A program made the position numbers and the translations under genes. Positions 8,566 to 17,912 of a DNA stretch of 64,000 bases are shown piece after piece (position 1 is the stretch's first letter; every line of letters begins with the position of its first letter). The stretch is from Halioglobus sp. (lineage in GTDB: Bacteria; Pseudomonadota; Gammaproteobacteria; Pseudomonadales; Halieaceae). The notes under the pieces were generated by a model that saw only the letters and a list, made by a program, of their open reading frames with translations, did not search any database and was not told the origin of the DNA. Where the stretch lies: the NCBI GenBank assembly GCA_002699145.1, contig PABK01000060.1, forward strand, positions 318,308-382,307, in the 5' to 3' direction.

Positions 8566-10187
8566 TGTTTCACCTCCGGTTCGGGATCGGACGGCGCCCG
8601 CGAGGGCAGGATCGCCGCGTTGGGCTGCGTGGCGAGCGTATTGGTCACCGTCTCGAGGTTGCCCAGGGTGCGATTCAGGCGCAACAGGCTGGAGTTCAGG
8701 CTGCGGTAGACCTCGGAGTCCGGCGACAGGCCCTGCAGGGTGGCGCGCAGGTCCTCCATGGTGCGATTCAGTTCCGCCGGCAGTTCACGCGTGCCGTCCT
8801 GTTCGAGCAGTGCGCTCACCCCGTCCAGCGTCTCGTCCAGGCTGGCGAGCGCGGCGTTGGCGCTGGCCACGGTCTGGTCCAGCGGCAGGTCGGCGATCAT
8901 GCCGAGGATGGCGCTGACTTTCTGTTGCAACTGGCCCAGTCCCGTGTCGATGGTGGGGACGGTCTGGTAGTTGAGGAACTGGCCGATCTCGGCTGGCTCC
9001 GCGTCCGGGTAGAAGTCGATGCCGATGTACTTGGCCCCGGTCAGCAGGTTGCCGCTCTCCATGGAGGCGCGCATACCGTTGGGTACACCGACCTCGACGG
9101 AGCGCCGCATGATGTCCACCGACTCGGCGGAGTCGGGCAGCTCCATGCGCGCCGGCTCGATGTAGATCAGCACCGGGATCGCCTCGCCGTGTCCCTCCGC
9201 GCCCATTTTCATGGTCTGCGACAGGGACTCCTTGAGCATCAGCCGCTTGACGCTGCCGATGGTGATGCCGCGAAACTCCACCGGCGCCCCCGGCAACAGG
9301 CCCTTGATGGAGTGATTGAACTTGACCACGTAGTACAGGCCATGGTGGTAGGGGTTGGCGAGGATCGACTCGTAGGAGTCGTGCAGCTTGAACTGCGTGT
9401 TGTGCTCGACCGGCGTGCCGGCCTGCACGCCCTCCGGCACGCCGAAGGTCACGCCGCCCAGCAGGATGGTGTCCAGGGAGCCGGTGTCGACGTTGAAGCC
9501 ATCCGCGCCGGCGCTGATCGACACGCCGCTGACATCCCAGAAACGTACCGCGCTGTTGACCAGGGTGTGGAAGGGGGCGTCGATGAAAATGACGTAGTGG
9601 ACCTTGCGCGTCTGCGGGTCGAAGTGCTCGCTCTCCACCCGCCCGACCTTGTACCCCGAGTAGAGCACGGAATCCCCGGTGCTCACCGAGGCGGCGCGGT
9701 CGCTGACCAGTTTCAGGCGCAGTCCCTCGGCGTCGGTGGGGGTCAGCGGCGGGTCCTCCAGGGCGACGAAGCTGCGCGTTCCCTCGGCGCCGGTGCCCGG
9801 CGCGAGCTGGATGTAGGCGCCGGAGAGCAGTGTGTCCAGGCCGGAGATGTTGCCGACGCCGACGCGCGCGGTGACCACCCAGAACTCGGTGTCCTCGCGC
9901 AGCATGGGCAGCGCCTCGCGCTCGAGCTTGACCGTGGCGATCACGCTTTCCAGGTCCTCTCCCAGGCGCACCTTCTCCACCACGCCCATATCGACGCTGC
10001 GGTACTTGACCTTGGTCTTGCCCGCTTCCAGGCCGTTGGCGGTGGCGAAGGTGATCTCGATTTCCGGGCCCTCGGTCAGCCAGCTGTGCACCACCATGTA
10101 GGCGCCCAGCAACAGTGCGAGGATGGGAATGAACCACACCGCCGAGAATTTGCCGCCGGAACTGATCTCTGCGCGTTCAGTGCTCAC
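8562..10187 (-). CDS. pqiB: PqiB, MCE-domain intermembrane lipid transport protein
   Basis: A 541-residue protein with one N-terminal membrane anchor (FSAVWFIPILALLLGAYMVV, about residues 15-34), then three MCE domains. The first begins near EIEITFATANGLEAGKTKVKYRSVDMGVV, the second near LKLVSDRAASVSTGDSVLYSGYKVGRV, and the third near YYVVKFNHSIKGLLPGAPVEFRGITIGSV. The C-terminal third is helical (QKVSAILGMIADLPLDQTV...), matching the coiled-coil needle of PqiB, which forms a hexameric tunnel between the membranes. Length agrees with E. coli PqiB (about 546). It overlaps pqiA2 by 11 bases and pqiC by 4. Confidence 0.95.
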   Translation of the reverse strand: MSTERAEISSGGKFSAVWFIPILALLLGAYMVVHSWLTEGPEIEITFATANGLEAGKTKVKYRSVDMGVVEKVRLGEDLESVIATVKLEREALPMLREDTEFWVVTARVGVGNISGLDTLLSGAYIQLAPGTGAEGTRSFVALEDPPLTPTDAEGLRLKLVSDRAASVSTGDSVLYSGYKVGRVESEHFDPQTRKVHYVIFIDAPFHTLVNSAVRFWDVSGVSISAGADGFNVDTGSLDTILLGGVTFGVPEGVQAGTPVEHNTQFKLHDSYESILANPYHHGLYYVVKFNHSIKGLLPGAPVEFRGITIGSVKRLMLKESLSQTMKMGAEGHGEAIPVLIYIEPARMELPDSAESVDIMRRSVEVGVPNGMRASMESGNLLTGAKYIGIDFYPDAEPAEIGQFLNYQTVPTIDTGLGQLQQKVSAILGMIADLPLDQTVASANAALASLDETLDGVSALLEQDGTRELPAELNRTMEDLRATLQGLSPDSEVYRSLNSSLLRLNRTLGNLETVTNTLATQPNAAILPSRAPSDPEPEVKQ

Positions 10188-10803
10188 GGTTTTTGTCTTC
10201 CATATTGTCCCAGATTAGCCGGGAGTCGAAACTCTCCGCCGCGATCATCGTTACAATCACCACCCCTGCGAAAGACAGCGCCGCGATGCCCGGTCGAATC
10301 ACCAGCAGGCCTCCAAGATGCACCAGTGCCGCGAGTATGGCAACCACGAACACGTCGATCATGGACCACTTGCCGATGAATTCAGTGACCCGGTACATGA
10401 CCGAACGCTGGCGCGGGTTCAGCGGCGAATGTCGCTCCACGGTCCAGACCAGGTAGAACATGGCCATCAGTTTTCCCGAGGGAACCATGACGCTGAAAAT
10501 GAAGATCACGACGGCGACGGGCACCGAGCCGAGGTCTATCAACAGCAGGACGCCGCCGATAATAGTGCTGGTTTCAGTCGTGCCCAGCTGGTCGGTGTAC
10601 ATGATCGGGTAGAGGTTGGCGGGGATGTATAGCAGGCAGGCGGTGACCAGCAGGGCCAGGGTGCGCTGGATGCTGTCGGGCTGGCGCAGGTGCATGGCCG
10701 CGCCGCAGCGCGGGCAGTGGTGCAGCTCCTGTGGGGCCAGTTTGCAGCACAGGTGGCAGGCGGCGAGGCCGCGCGAGGCGGCGGTGTTCCCCTTGCTGTT
10801 CAT
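10177..10803 (-). CDS. pqiA: PqiA domain protein, second half
   Basis: A 208-residue inner-membrane protein equivalent to the second PqiA domain of E. coli PqiA. It begins with a small zinc-ribbon-like motif (CHLC...CPRC), then about four membrane segments with the family pattern SIQRTLALLVTACLLYIPANLYPIM and TEFIGKWSMIDVFVVAILAALVHLG. PqiA is the inner-membrane partner of PqiB. The ATG overlaps the stop of the first-half gene (ATGA), so the two proteins should be made together. In enterobacteria both halves are one polypeptide; here they are separate genes. Confidence 0.9.
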   Translation of the reverse strand: MNSKGNTAASRGLAACHLCCKLAPQELHHCPRCGAAMHLRQPDSIQRTLALLVTACLLYIPANLYPIMYTDQLGTTETSTIIGGVLLLIDLGSVPVAVVIFIFSVMVPSGKLMAMFYLVWTVERHSPLNPRQRSVMYRVTEFIGKWSMIDVFVVAILAALVHLGGLLVIRPGIAALSFAGVVIVTMIAAESFDSRLIWDNMEDKNREH

Positions 10804-11408
10804 CCTGCGGCCAGTTCCTCGAGTGTTTGCCAGCACTGGTACCGGTCCAGCGTGGAGACCGCCAGTGTGAAACAGACGGTGAAGCCGGCGTAGGCCCAGA
10901 ACGAGATGCCCAGGCTCACCGTCGCCATGGCGGCAATTTTCACCAGCGAGACGATGACCCCGATGATGAACACCTCCACCATGGCCCAGTTCTGGGCGAG
11001 GAAGATACCGCGCGCGACCGGCACCAGCCAGGGCCGGTAGATGCCCAGGCTCAACGGGATGCACAGTGCAATCAGGAGCAGCAGCACCAGCGCGGGGATG
11101 GCGATGATAAAGGCGCCGACGATGAGGGCCACACCGGGCATGCCGTACTGCCACAGGGCGGCGGGTGTCTGGCGTAGAGTCATCACGCTTTCCATGCCGC
11201 TGGCGGAGAAGGCGAGGAAGGAATAGCTGTTGGCCAGCACCAGCAGGATAAGGGCGGCGACCGCATAGGCCGTGGTGCGGCTGTAGACATCTGCGCGGTA
11301 GCGCGTGAGAAAATGGCCGCAGCGCGGGCAGGCTGCGCGCTGTCCGTTCTCCAGGCCACTGACGTCGACCAGCAGGTCGCAGCCGTGGCAGGCCATCTCT
11401 TCACTCAT
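10800..11408 (-). CDS. pqiA: PqiA domain protein, first half
   Basis: A 202-residue inner-membrane protein corresponding to the first PqiA domain. The N-terminal zinc-ribbon-like motif is CHGC(D)...CPRCG, followed by four membrane segments including YAVAALILLVLANSYSFLAFSASG and AQNWAMVEVFIIGVIVSLVKIAAMA. ATG 11408 is chosen (AGGGAC upstream, MSEEMACHGC); a second ATG four codons further in is possible. It is the first gene of a four-gene operon (pqiA1-pqiA2-pqiB-pqiC) in which every junction overlaps. No SoxS or similar site could be identified upstream. Confidence 0.88.
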   Translation of the reverse strand: MSEEMACHGCDLLVDVSGLENGQRAACPRCGHFLTRYRADVYSRTTAYAVAALILLVLANSYSFLAFSASGMESVMTLRQTPAALWQYGMPGVALIVGAFIIAIPALVLLLLIALCIPLSLGIYRPWLVPVARGIFLAQNWAMVEVFIIGVIVSLVKIAAMATVSLGISFWAYAGFTVCFTLAVSTLDRYQCWQTLEELAAG

Positions 11409-11562
11409 GCATGTCCCTGCCGTTATTGCAGTCGTGACTCTCTGGTCCGGCCTGCCGCCTGCCATTATAGGCATACCGCGACGCGAGAATAAAAGAAACG
11501 TTCAGCGCGGGGGTGGAAGCTGGCAGGCGTCTGCCCGCCTGGCGGTCGCTGCCGGCTGCGGC

Positions 11563-13227
11563 TCAGTTGACCACGTAGATGTATTCACCCTCGGGATCCC
11601 AGGGCAGGGCGCCGTGGCGATCCACCTGCAGCGGCGTCTCGATGCGTGCCGGCCAGGCCGGTGGCGCCTGCTGTGCGGCGTGTTCGGCCAGGGCGCTGCG
11701 CATGGCCTGCACGCGCTGCGGGTGAGCGGCCGCGACGTTGTGCTGCTCGGTGGGGTCCTCGTTCAGGTTGAACAGCCAGGTCGCCGGCGGACGCTCGGAG
11801 ATCTGCAGCTTCCAGCCCTGCTCCAGCATGACCTGGTAGTGGCCGTTAAGCCAGAACAGCCGCTCGTGGGTGGTCTGTCCGGGGCGCTGCGCGCTGGCGT
11901 GGGGCAACAGGTCGATGCCGTCCAGGCGGCTGTGGTCGACCGTCGCGTCGCCGGCGGCCGCAGCGGTGGTGAAGATATCGAAGTGATGCGCGGGCCGTGT
12001 GACCACCGTCGCCGGCGGGATGCGCCCCGGCCAGCGCATCAGCAGGGGCACGTGGATGCCGCCTTCGAAGAGCTGGATCTTGAAGCCGCGGAAGGGCGCA
12101 TTGATGTCGTCGATACCGATGTAGCCGGCGCCGCCGTTGTCCGAGGTGAAAATGACCAGGGTGTTGTCGTCGATGCCGTTGTCCACGAGTGCCTGCATCA
12201 CGCGACCCACGCCGCGGTCCAGCGCGCGGATCATCGCCGCGTAGACGCGCTCGCGGTGGAGTTCGATATGGCCCAGTGCCGCGTAGTCCTCGCGGGTCGC
12301 CTGCAGGGGCGTGTGCGGCGCCCAGTGCGCCAGGTAGAGGAAGAACGGCCGCTCGCGGTTGGCCTGGATTACCCTGACCGCCTCGTCCGTGTAGTAGTCG
12401 GTGAGGTAACCGCCGGGGGCGAAAGCCGGGCTGCCGTTGAAGGAGGCGGAGAACTGCAGGCCCTGCCAGAGGAAGCGGTCGATGGGGTCGAAGTCCTGCC
12501 GGCTGTTGACCACACCGGGGTCGTCCGCGGGCAGGTACAGGCCGCTGGCCATGAGCAGGCTCTCGTCGAAGCCCTGCTCGTGTGGCGCCATACCGTTGGC
12601 CCGGCCCAGGTGCCACTTGCCGATGTGTACGGTGTGGTAGCCGGCCGCCGCCAGGACCTCCGCCAGGGATACCTCCTGTGCGGGCATACCCATGAAAGCG
12701 TAGTCGGGCACCGCGCCGTCGGGGTTGTCGAAGTGGGTGATGATCCCGGGCCTGCCGTCATCGGCCTGGCGCTTTGCGAGCGCCGCGACCATCTGCAGCA
12801 TACCCGGTGGCGTGGGTGTGTAGTAAAAGCCGAAGCGTGTCGGGTAGCGGCCGGACATCAGCGCCGCGCGCGAGGGGGCGCAACTGGAGTGGGCGGAGTA
12901 GCCGTTGACGAAGTTCACACCCTCGGCGGCGATGGCGTCGATGTGCGGCGTGGGCACACTGCCGCCGGCCACGCCGCCGTTCAGCGACAGGTCGTTCCAG
13001 CCCAGGTCGTCGGCGACGATGAGCACGATGTTCGGGCGCGCCGGGTCGGGGGCGGGGCGCAAAGGCGTCGACCAGGCGACCTCGACATGTGGGCCCACCG
13101 GTGAGCGCAGCGGTACTATCTTGCCCAGGCCCCATAGCAACAGGTCCATGCGGTATGCGTAGGCGGCGCCCGCCACCAGCGACAGCGCGAGCAGGGTGCT
13201 TCCGAGTCGTTTCATTATCGTCGTCAT
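11563..13227 (-). CDS. Sulfatase (formylglycine type)
   Basis: An exported arylsulfatase-family hydrolase, about 554 residues from ATG 13227. A hydrophobic signal (LGSTLLALSLVAGAAYA) precedes the metal-binding VLIVADDLGWNDL (D73, D74) and the signature C116-A-P-S-R120, where the Cys would be converted to formylglycine by a maturase. HIGKWHLGR supplies the second catalytic block, and FTSDNGG (NTLVIFTSDNGGAG) the late metal ligands. Such enzymes release sulfate from carbohydrate or aromatic sulfate esters; marine polysaccharide use is plausible, but no carbohydrate-sulfate locus surrounds it. No maturase gene is in the window. ATG 13215 is an alternative start. Confidence 0.92.
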   Translation of the reverse strand: MTTIMKRLGSTLLALSLVAGAAYAYRMDLLLWGLGKIVPLRSPVGPHVEVAWSTPLRPAPDPARPNIVLIVADDLGWNDLSLNGGVAGGSVPTPHIDAIAAEGVNFVNGYSAHSSCAPSRAALMSGRYPTRFGFYYTPTPPGMLQMVAALAKRQADDGRPGIITHFDNPDGAVPDYAFMGMPAQEVSLAEVLAAAGYHTVHIGKWHLGRANGMAPHEQGFDESLLMASGLYLPADDPGVVNSRQDFDPIDRFLWQGLQFSASFNGSPAFAPGGYLTDYYTDEAVRVIQANRERPFFLYLAHWAPHTPLQATREDYAALGHIELHRERVYAAMIRALDRGVGRVMQALVDNGIDDNTLVIFTSDNGGAGYIGIDDINAPFRGFKIQLFEGGIHVPLLMRWPGRIPPATVVTRPAHHFDIFTTAAAAGDATVDHSRLDGIDLLPHASAQRPGQTTHERLFWLNGHYQVMLEQGWKLQISERPPATWLFNLNEDPTEQHNVAAAHPQRVQAMRSALAEHAAQQAPPAWPARIETPLQVDRHGALPWDPEGEYIYVVN

Positions 13228-13360
13228 TGTCCCGGGCGAGGGCCGATTATGCACTATCGGCACAAGTGCTGCCATAAATCGTGGCGCCGTCGCGGCTGTG
13301 TCGTGGCAGGTCGTCCGCCGGCGATATACAGCGCCCGGGGTTCGGCGCTAAACTGTTGAT

Positions 13361-16300
13361 ATGCATCGCTTTGGAAGACTCCGCCGGGTGCTGGCCGCGG
13401 CGCCGCTGTTGCTCGCCCTGGCGTGTATGCCCGACATCGCACGGGCGCAGTGCGCCGTCGCCCCCGACGGCGCGACCCTGCGCTGCACCGGTGCAGGCGC
13501 ACCCGGCGGCCAGCTTGCCGCGGGCGCCGACCTGGTGCTGGAACTGGACCTGGCCGCGGGCGCCGGCGGCACCCTGCTGGACACCATCCTGTCGCTGCAC
13601 CGTCGCTACGAGAAGGCCGTCGACTGGCGCGCCGGTATCCGCCTGCGCGGTGAGGGCGCGGCCGGCGGGGAGGCGATTGCCGCCAGCGCCGGGCTGCGCG
13701 ACGACTGGTGGCGCGCCATGATCAGCGCGGTGCGCGCCGACGCGCCCAGCGGCCGTTACGCCGCGGCGTTCAGCCGTGCGGCGGCGGCAGGTCGCGTCAA
13801 TCACATCTACTACCGCCTGGACGGGACCACCGGCGACGGCGACGCGGGCCTGGATACCGGCTTCTTCCGCCTTTGCGAACGTTATCGCGTCGCCTGTTTC
13901 GGCACCTGGCGCGCCGCCGGCGACGGCGCCTCGCGGCTGCCCGACGGCCTGTTCAACGACGCCGCCCAGCAACTGCGCCACGGCCTGCCCCTGCCGGTGT
14001 TCACCGGCTCGTCGGCCAACGCCTGGGGTGAGCGCGGTCACTACAATCTCGGCCTGGGCTGGAACAGCGCGGCGATGCGCGTCGACGAGGAGTCGATGGT
14101 CATACCCCTGCGCTACCGCCGCGTCACGGACCTGGGCGCGGGCCTGGGCGACCAGCCCGCCAGCGCGACCTTCGACCTGACCCTGCGCAAGACGCCGCAG
14201 CTGCGCCGGCGCCGGGGCGAACACATGCAGTGGTCGCTGGCCGGCACCGACCAGGCGGGTGTGGCGCGTGTGGCGCAGGACGGTTCGCTGACCATCGAGG
14301 GCCTGACCCTGGCCTCCAGCGAGCGCTACAGCGAACTGCGCCTGCAGCCCGCGCCGCCGCAATGGCAACTGGTTTACACGCGCCAGCCGCGCGCCACGCG
14401 CCCGGTGCCGGGCACGCCGGTGGGCGAGGCCGCCAACTGGCAGCACGCCACCGACGTGGGCCGCATCAACCACGGCCTGGCGGAGGCCGACGTGGTGATC
14501 GACGACCTGCAGGGCACGGTCAAGGTCATCCACGACTGCACGCAGTCGCGCGAGATCTGCGTCGCCCACGAGGCGCGCGTCAGCCCCGACGGCACGAAGA
14601 TCGTCTACTCGGTCGGGCACGGCAATGAACTGGTGCCGGTCCACGCCGAGGGCCAGGACCTGGGTATCCGGGAAATTCCCGGGCTGACCCACGCGCAGTT
14701 GTGGATCTACGACCTGGTGGAGGACAGGAAATGGCCGATTCCCCACCGCCCGCCGCGCGCCATCGACCGGCAGCCGGAGTGGTTGAACAACGAGAAAATC
14801 GTCTTTACCAGCAACCGCGGCGAAACCTACCCGTTCAAGAATCCCGTCGGCATGCATCAGGGCAAGGACCAGTTCGGCCGTGGCCGCTGCTTCAACGCGC
14901 CCTATTGCGTGTCACAGGAGTACGGCTACGGGCGCGCCGGCATGTCCATGCAACTGTGGACCATGAATATCGACGGCACGGAGGCGCGCAACATCAGCCC
15001 GCACGAACAGAACGCCCTGGCGCCGGCGGTCATGACCAACGGCGACATCCTCTACTCGTGCTGGAACTCGCACGAGAACAAGAGCCACGACTCGCGCGGG
15101 GCGCACTCCAACCGGCCGGCCACGTCGAAGAACAAGTGGTGGCTGTGTCGCACCGACGGCAACGGCGCGGACCAGACGGTGATTCTCAACGGGCACAAGA
15201 CCACCACGCTGAAGACCAAGGGCTGGCTGCCGGGCAGCGTCACCGGCGGCGAGGGGCGCTCGGAACTGCGCGCCATCCGCTCCGTCGCGGAGATATTCCC
15301 CGGCCACCTGGCGATCTCCAATTACTACCGCTCCAACCACGTCGGCAGCATGGGCATCATTTACGGTATGGATTACCGCGACCCGCATGTCGAGGGCTGT
15401 TCCAGCGCCAGCTGCTACCCCGATGGCGAAAGCAACAGCGGCCGGCCGGGCAGCGGCCGCTACGTGCCCAGCTCGCTCGTGGCCATCACCCCCTACGGCA
15501 CGGACCAGGACATCGACGTGCGCCGGGATGGCAAGGGCCGGCCCCTGGGCAAGGCGGGCTACGCGGCGCCCCTGCCCAACACCGACAGCGAGTTCATGAT
15601 CACCCATGCCCGCGGCTCCTGTTTCGAGGCCACTTTCCTGCAGCAGGCCAACCGGCGCGCCATGGCTGGCGAGCCCACCTGCCAGAAGGCCCTGTACCGG
15701 GTGAAGGTGCCGATGGTCACCGACCCTTTCGATACCCGCCAGATGGAACTGCTCGCCGGCGGCGAGCCGTGGCAGGCCTGGGACGGCCGCGCCATCGCCC
15801 CTTATCGTGCCCTGTACGGCAAGGACCTGCCGGAGCAGCCCGCGCCGCTGGACGAGAACGCCAACTGCTACCTGCAGGTGGTGGATGCGCGGGCGGCGGA
15901 GCTCTACCCGAGCGAGCCCTACGACTGGCTGAACAACCTCTTCCAGCAGTGCGCCTTCCAGGGCTGCGCGGTGAACACGGAGGACCGCGACTTCCACCGC
16001 CGCAACATGGCCGCGCTGACCATTTTCCTGCCCGAGATGTGGGACATCACCTACCGCGGCAAGGACGAGAAGGCCTACGCTTCCATCCTCAACAACACCG
16101 GGCACAAGTCGGTGGCTACCCTCGGCTCGCAGCCGCTGCAGGAGGACGGTTCGGTGAAAATGCAGGTGCCCTGTGAGGAGCCGATCATCATGACGGGGAC
16201 GGACGCCCAGGGTGCGGTGATCGCCCACGACAGCATGCTGCACTCGCTGCGCGCCGGGGAGACGCGCACCTGCCACGGCTGTCACGACGGTCACTCGGAG

Positions 16301-17005
16301 GAGCGCGCGCGCAAATTCAGGGCCAGTGCCCAGGAGCGCTTCCGCGGCACCCTGGCCTACGGCACCAACCCGCCGCTGCCGCGGCGTACGCCACCGGTGA
16401 CCTTCGACCAGGTACGGCCGATCCTGGAAAACCGTTGCAGCGGCTGTCACCGCGACATGAACGACCGCGACGGCCTGTTGTACTCGCGTATCGCCCAGGA
16501 CTACGAGCAGTTCGACTGGCCCTGGGCGCGCAAGCAGCTGGGGCAGGGCACACGCAACTCGGTGGTTCACGTGCTCATCCAGAAGGGCGGGCGCGGCTAC
16601 GTCGTCGGCGACACCCTGCAGTTCCGCCCCGGTGGTGCCAGCGGTGCGGTGTCGCAGGTCGATGCCGCGGGTCGTATCAAGGCCCTGCGCCTGCAGCGCG
16701 GCGGCGACGGCTACCCGCCGCTGTCGCCGGTACAGGTGCAATCCAGTGCGGGCAAGGGCGCGAAGCTCACCGCCATGACCGGGCGCTTCGAATTGTCGCG
16801 GCCCTATTCCAGCAAGTGGGTGGCGAAATTCGCCCGCGACTCGCTACTGTACTGGAAGTGTGTGGGCAGGCGTATGGACGGACGTACGGACGCCCAGTAC
16901 CCCAACGATATCGACTTCGGCCCGGCCCACGAGTCCGGCGCCACCGCCGCGGAGTGCGCGACGATTGCGCGCTGGATCGACACCGGCATCCAGCACAGGC
17001 TCTAG
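13361..17005 (+). CDS. Large exported di-heme protein, hydrazine synthase alpha-like
   Basis: A 1214-residue secreted protein with a Sec signal ending ARA-QC near residue 30. The central part (about 400-900) carries WD40-like segments (ARVSPDGTKIVYSV, QLWIYDLVEDRKWPI, QLWTMNIDGTEARNISPHEQNALAPAVMTNGDILYSCW) typical of the family annotated as HzsA-related. The C-terminal part has two c-type heme motifs, C971-H-G-C-H975 and C1026-S-G-C-H1030. True HzsA is the catalytic subunit of anammox hydrazine synthase. Without HzsB/HzsC this protein is unlikely to make hydrazine, and its redox function is unknown. It is divergent from the sulfatase gene. A second, shorter di-heme relative is encoded at 35.5-38.3 kb. 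Confidence 0.7.
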   Translation: MHRFGRLRRVLAAAPLLLALACMPDIARAQCAVAPDGATLRCTGAGAPGGQLAAGADLVLELDLAAGAGGTLLDTILSLHRRYEKAVDWRAGIRLRGEGAAGGEAIAASAGLRDDWWRAMISAVRADAPSGRYAAAFSRAAAAGRVNHIYYRLDGTTGDGDAGLDTGFFRLCERYRVACFGTWRAAGDGASRLPDGLFNDAAQQLRHGLPLPVFTGSSANAWGERGHYNLGLGWNSAAMRVDEESMVIPLRYRRVTDLGAGLGDQPASATFDLTLRKTPQLRRRRGEHMQWSLAGTDQAGVARVAQDGSLTIEGLTLASSERYSELRLQPAPPQWQLVYTRQPRATRPVPGTPVGEAANWQHATDVGRINHGLAEADVVIDDLQGTVKVIHDCTQSREICVAHEARVSPDGTKIVYSVGHGNELVPVHAEGQDLGIREIPGLTHAQLWIYDLVEDRKWPIPHRPPRAIDRQPEWLNNEKIVFTSNRGETYPFKNPVGMHQGKDQFGRGRCFNAPYCVSQEYGYGRAGMSMQLWTMNIDGTEARNISPHEQNALAPAVMTNGDILYSCWNSHENKSHDSRGAHSNRPATSKNKWWLCRTDGNGADQTVILNGHKTTTLKTKGWLPGSVTGGEGRSELRAIRSVAEIFPGHLAISNYYRSNHVGSMGIIYGMDYRDPHVEGCSSASCYPDGESNSGRPGSGRYVPSSLVAITPYGTDQDIDVRRDGKGRPLGKAGYAAPLPNTDSEFMITHARGSCFEATFLQQANRRAMAGEPTCQKALYRVKVPMVTDPFDTRQMELLAGGEPWQAWDGRAIAPYRALYGKDLPEQPAPLDENANCYLQVVDARAAELYPSEPYDWLNNLFQQCAFQGCAVNTEDRDFHRRNMAALTIFLPEMWDITYRGKDEKAYASILNNTGHKSVATLGSQPLQEDGSVKMQVPCEEPIIMTGTDAQGAVIAHDSMLHSLRAGETRTCHGCHDGHSEERARKFRASAQERFRGTLAYGTNPPLPRRTPPVTFDQVRPILENRCSGCHRDMNDRDGLLYSRIAQDYEQFDWPWARKQLGQGTRNSVVHVLIQKGGRGYVVGDTLQFRPGGASGAVSQVDAAGRIKALRLQRGGDGYPPLSPVQVQSSAGKGAKLTAMTGRFELSRPYSSKWVAKFARDSLLYWKCVGRRMDGRTDAQYPNDIDFGPAHESGATAAECATIARWIDTGIQHRL

Positions 17006-17006
17006 C

Positions 17007-17025
17007 TGGCGCCCTGCAGGCGCCA
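17007..17025. terminator. Hairpin between convergent genes
   Basis: TGGCGCC-CTGCA-GGCGCCA is a perfect 7-bp stem with a 5-base loop just after the stop of the large di-heme protein gene and before the end of the convergent esterase gene. There is no T-tract, so termination is plausible but unproven. Confidence 0.4.
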
Positions 17026-17032
17026 TCACCGG

Positions 17033-17878
17033 TTATTCCGGTACACCGAGATCGCGCAGGAAATTCGCCATCGCCGCGTTGCTGCGGCGCAGGTATTCGC
17101 CGTCGCGATTGTCCGCATTGAAAAAACCGTGTCGCTGGCCGGGGTAGATCCGTGACCGGCAATCGCCGCCCGCCGCGTTTACCGCATCGCAGAAGGCGCG
17201 CACCGCATGTGGCGTCACTTCCACGTCCAGGCTGCCGGACTGCACCAGCGTGGGCGGGAAGTCGGCGGCCACCGCCTGCAAGGGCGATACCGCGCGCCAG
17301 TCCGTCCCGGCCAGGTGATGAAAGGGAGTGCACGGCGCGAAATCCAGCACCGGGTTGAGCAGTAGCAGCGCGCGCGGCCGCGCGCGCTGCTGGCCGTGCA
17401 GTCCCGCGCCCAGGCTCGCCGCCAGGTGGCCGCCGGCGGAGCCGCCGCCGACGACGATGCGCGCGGGATCCACGCCCAGCGCTGCGGCGTGGTCGTGCAG
17501 GTACTGCAGCGCCCTGGCGGCGTCGTCGATGGCGCCGCGCAGGTCCGGCGGGTCGTGGGGGGACAGGCGGTAGGCGGCGCTGAAGCAGCGGTAACCCAGC
17601 GCGGCGAAGGCGCGGCACTGGGGGTAGAACTGGCGCGGGCTGCCGAAACGCCAGCCGCCGCCGTGGAACAACAGCAGGGCAGGCGCCGGCGTGCCGCGGT
17701 CCATCCCGCGGGGGTGGAAGGCGTGCAGGGCGAGGCTTGTATCGCCGGCCGAGGTGTAGACGATGCGCGCATCCGGACGCTCGCCGAACAGCTCCAGTTT
17801 CTTCACGGCGAGCGCGGCGGCCAGCGGCAGCGCCACCGCCAGCATGCCGGCGAGGAAATACCAGTGTTCTTTCGCCAT
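17033..17878 (-). CDS. Alpha/beta hydrolase (HSL-type esterase)
   Basis: A 281-residue esterase/lipase of the hormone-sensitive-lipase group. The oxyanion motif is FHGGGW, the nucleophile elbow GGGSAGG (G-x-S-x-G), and the acid and His are expected in SLDVEVT and GQRHGFFN. The N-terminus (WYFLAGMLAVALPLAAALAV) is a membrane anchor or uncleaved signal, so the enzyme is probably periplasmic or anchored. ATG 17878 is used; the frame stays open upstream through a 14-bp tandem repeat, but that translation is low complexity and not part of the enzyme. The GGAGG next to ATG is unusually close, so initiation may be weak. Confidence 0.85.
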   Translation of the reverse strand: MAKEHWYFLAGMLAVALPLAAALAVKKLELFGERPDARIVYTSAGDTSLALHAFHPRGMDRGTPAPALLLFHGGGWRFGSPRQFYPQCRAFAALGYRCFSAAYRLSPHDPPDLRGAIDDAARALQYLHDHAAALGVDPARIVVGGGSAGGHLAASLGAGLHGQQRARPRALLLLNPVLDFAPCTPFHHLAGTDWRAVSPLQAVAADFPPTLVQSGSLDVEVTPHAVRAFCDAVNAAGGDCRSRIYPGQRHGFFNADNRDGEYLRRSNAAMANFLRDLGVPE

Positions 17879-17912
17879 CCTCCGCTCGTCCCTGTCCAGC
17901 GCAGCGCGTAGT

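Noticed and set aside
8547-10379. 610-codon plus-strand frame over pqiB
   Set aside because: Antisense to a clear MCE-domain gene with good starts and overlaps; the translation has no recognisable fold.
13361-17005. Genuine hydrazine synthase (anammox)
   Set aside because: No HzsB/HzsC, hydrazine dehydrogenase or annammoxosome-related genes, and the neighbours indicate an ordinary heterotroph; only family resemblance is claimed.
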